The position numbers and the translations under genes are program-made. A stretch of 7,639 bases of DNA, taken from NCBI GenBank assembly GCA_945865705.1, contig CAMBEY010000140.1, positions 1-7,639 of the forward strand, written 5' to 3'. A model generated the notes under the pieces. The model made no database searches. It was not told the DNA's origin and saw only the letters and a list, made by a program, of their open reading frames with translations. Positions within the stretch are counted from its first letter, which is position 1. The number at the start of each line of letters is the position of its first letter. This DNA is from Candidatus Sulfopaludibacter sp. SbA3 (GTDB lineage: Bacteria; Acidobacteriota; Terriglobia; 2-12-FULL-54-10). This document shows, piece by piece, positions 6,926-7,639 of the stretch.

Positions 6926-7639
6926 GTGGAACCTGTCTATGTAGTTTCGGCTGTAAGAACTCCCATTGGAAAATTTGGCGGATCGTTGATGGATTTTTCG
7001 TCGGCGGACATGGGCACCATCGCCGCCAAGGCGGCCATCGAGCGCGCGGGCGTGAAGCCAGAGTTGATTGAGCAGGGGATTTTCGGCAACGGACGTCAGG
7101 CCGGCGGCGGGCCAAACGTGGCCCGGCAGATCAGCTATCGCGCCGGAGTGCCGGAGACTTCGCCAGCGTATACCGTCAATCAGGCGTGCGCCAGCGGACT
7201 GCTGGCTGTCGCGCTGGGCTTTCAGGAGATTCAGCAAGGAAATCTGGATTGCGTGCTGGCCGGCGGCACGGAGTCGATGAGCCGCCTGCCCTACTTGCTC
7301 GAAAACGCGCGCTGGGGCTACCGCCTAGGTAATCAAGTTGTCACCGACGCGATGTATAAGGACGGCTTCCAGGATCCGCTTTCGAATATGCTAATGGGCG
7401 AGACTGCGGAGAAGCTCGCCGGACTGCACGGCATCAGCCGCCAGGAACAGGACGAGTACGCGCTCTCCAGCCAGAATCGCGCCGAAGCGGCTACAAAGAA
7501 CGGGTGGTTTAAGAGCGAGATCGTGCCGATAGAAATAAAGGAAAAGAAGTCCACGCGCATGCACGAGCTGGACGAGCATGTGCGCATGGGTGCGACTATT
7601 GAATCCATGACCAAGTTGCCAACTGTATTTTCAAAGACA
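6926..7639 (+). CDS. Acetyl-CoA acetyltransferase (thiolase), C-terminus beyond window
   Basis: The first 238 residues of a thiolase are present, in frame to the right edge. Thiolases join two acetyl-CoA to acetoacetyl-CoA or cleave 3-ketoacyl-CoA; the cytosolic biosynthetic and degradative types cannot be told apart here. The start is GTG at 6926: an in-frame TGA at 6914-6916 excludes any earlier one, and GAGGAGG precedes it. Recognisable parts are VSAVRTPIGKFGGSL (7-21), the catalytic NQACASGLLAVALG (85-98, with acylated C88), AGGTESMSRLPY (112-123) and LMGETAEKLA (156-165), followed by the SRQEQDEYALSSQ region (171-183). The second catalytic cysteine and the histidine lie in the missing C-terminal half. 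It is separated from folE by 137 bases with its own candidate promoter, so I treat it as a separate unit. Confidence 0.95.
   Translation, partial: MEPVYVVSAVRTPIGKFGGSLMDFSSADMGTIAAKAAIERAGVKPELIEQGIFGNGRQAGGGPNVARQISYRAGVPETSPAYTVNQACASGLLAVALGFQEIQQGNLDCVLAGGTESMSRLPYLLENARWGYRLGNQVVTDAMYKDGFQDPLSNMLMGETAEKLAGLHGISRQEQDEYALSSQNRAEAATKNGWFKSEIVPIEIKEKKSTRMHELDEHVRMGATIESMTKLPTVFSKT

Noticed and set aside
7333..7614. Minus-strand open frame of 93 codons at the right end
   Set aside because: It lies inside the thiolase frame, which has clear motifs throughout; the minus read is Ser/Phe/Leu-rich and shows no domain.

Overview
The window is a GC-rich stretch (roughly 60% by eye, not counted) of a bacterial chromosome, with dense genes, short gaps and no sign of a mobile element, CRISPR array or RNA gene. 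The gene set (YHS/HMBD copper ATPase, a CXXC-less heavy-metal-domain-like small protein, TlpA-type thioredoxin, tandem PTPS genes with folE, thiolase) and the TAAAAT-type -10 boxes fit a Gram-negative such as an acidobacterium. That assignment is an inference from general familiarity with such genomes, not something the sequence proves.

Layout. (1) Positions 1-966, minus strand: a three-gene run of a DUF6176-like protein, a 74-residue HMA-like protein without metal-binding cysteines, and a gene cut by the left edge. (2) Positions 966-1074: a divergent promoter region built around the perfect 8-base palindrome ATTATAAT, which offers a TATAAT box to each strand. (3) Positions 1075-3534, plus: a complete Cu(+)-type P1B ATPase whose N-terminus is a YHS domain, a Met-rich linker and two HMBD zinc-ribbon-like modules instead of the usual HMA domains. 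(4) Positions 3535-3694: a convergent gap with a small GGGTGTT tandem repeat. (5) Positions 3695-4225, minus: a membrane-anchored TlpA/ResA-like thiol-disulfide oxidoreductase. (6) Positions 4320-6788, plus: a tight apparent operon of a family 2 glycosyltransferase, two different 6-pyruvoyl-tetrahydropterin synthase (PTPS) homologues and GTP cyclohydrolase I (folE). (7) Position 6926 to the right edge, plus: a GTG-started thiolase, incomplete.

How they work together. The left half reads as copper handling: CopA exports Cu(I), and the divergent small genes and the convergent thioredoxin may be linked to metal or thiol stress, though this rests on position only. The right half is a pterin module: FolE makes 7,8-dihydroneopterin triphosphate, and the PTPS genes would act next to make 6-pyruvoyl-tetrahydropterin or 6-carboxy-tetrahydropterin. 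The second PTPS lacks the catalytic histidine of the Asp-His pair, and a membrane glycosyltransferase heads the operon. These two facts make the pterin operon the most unusual part of the window.
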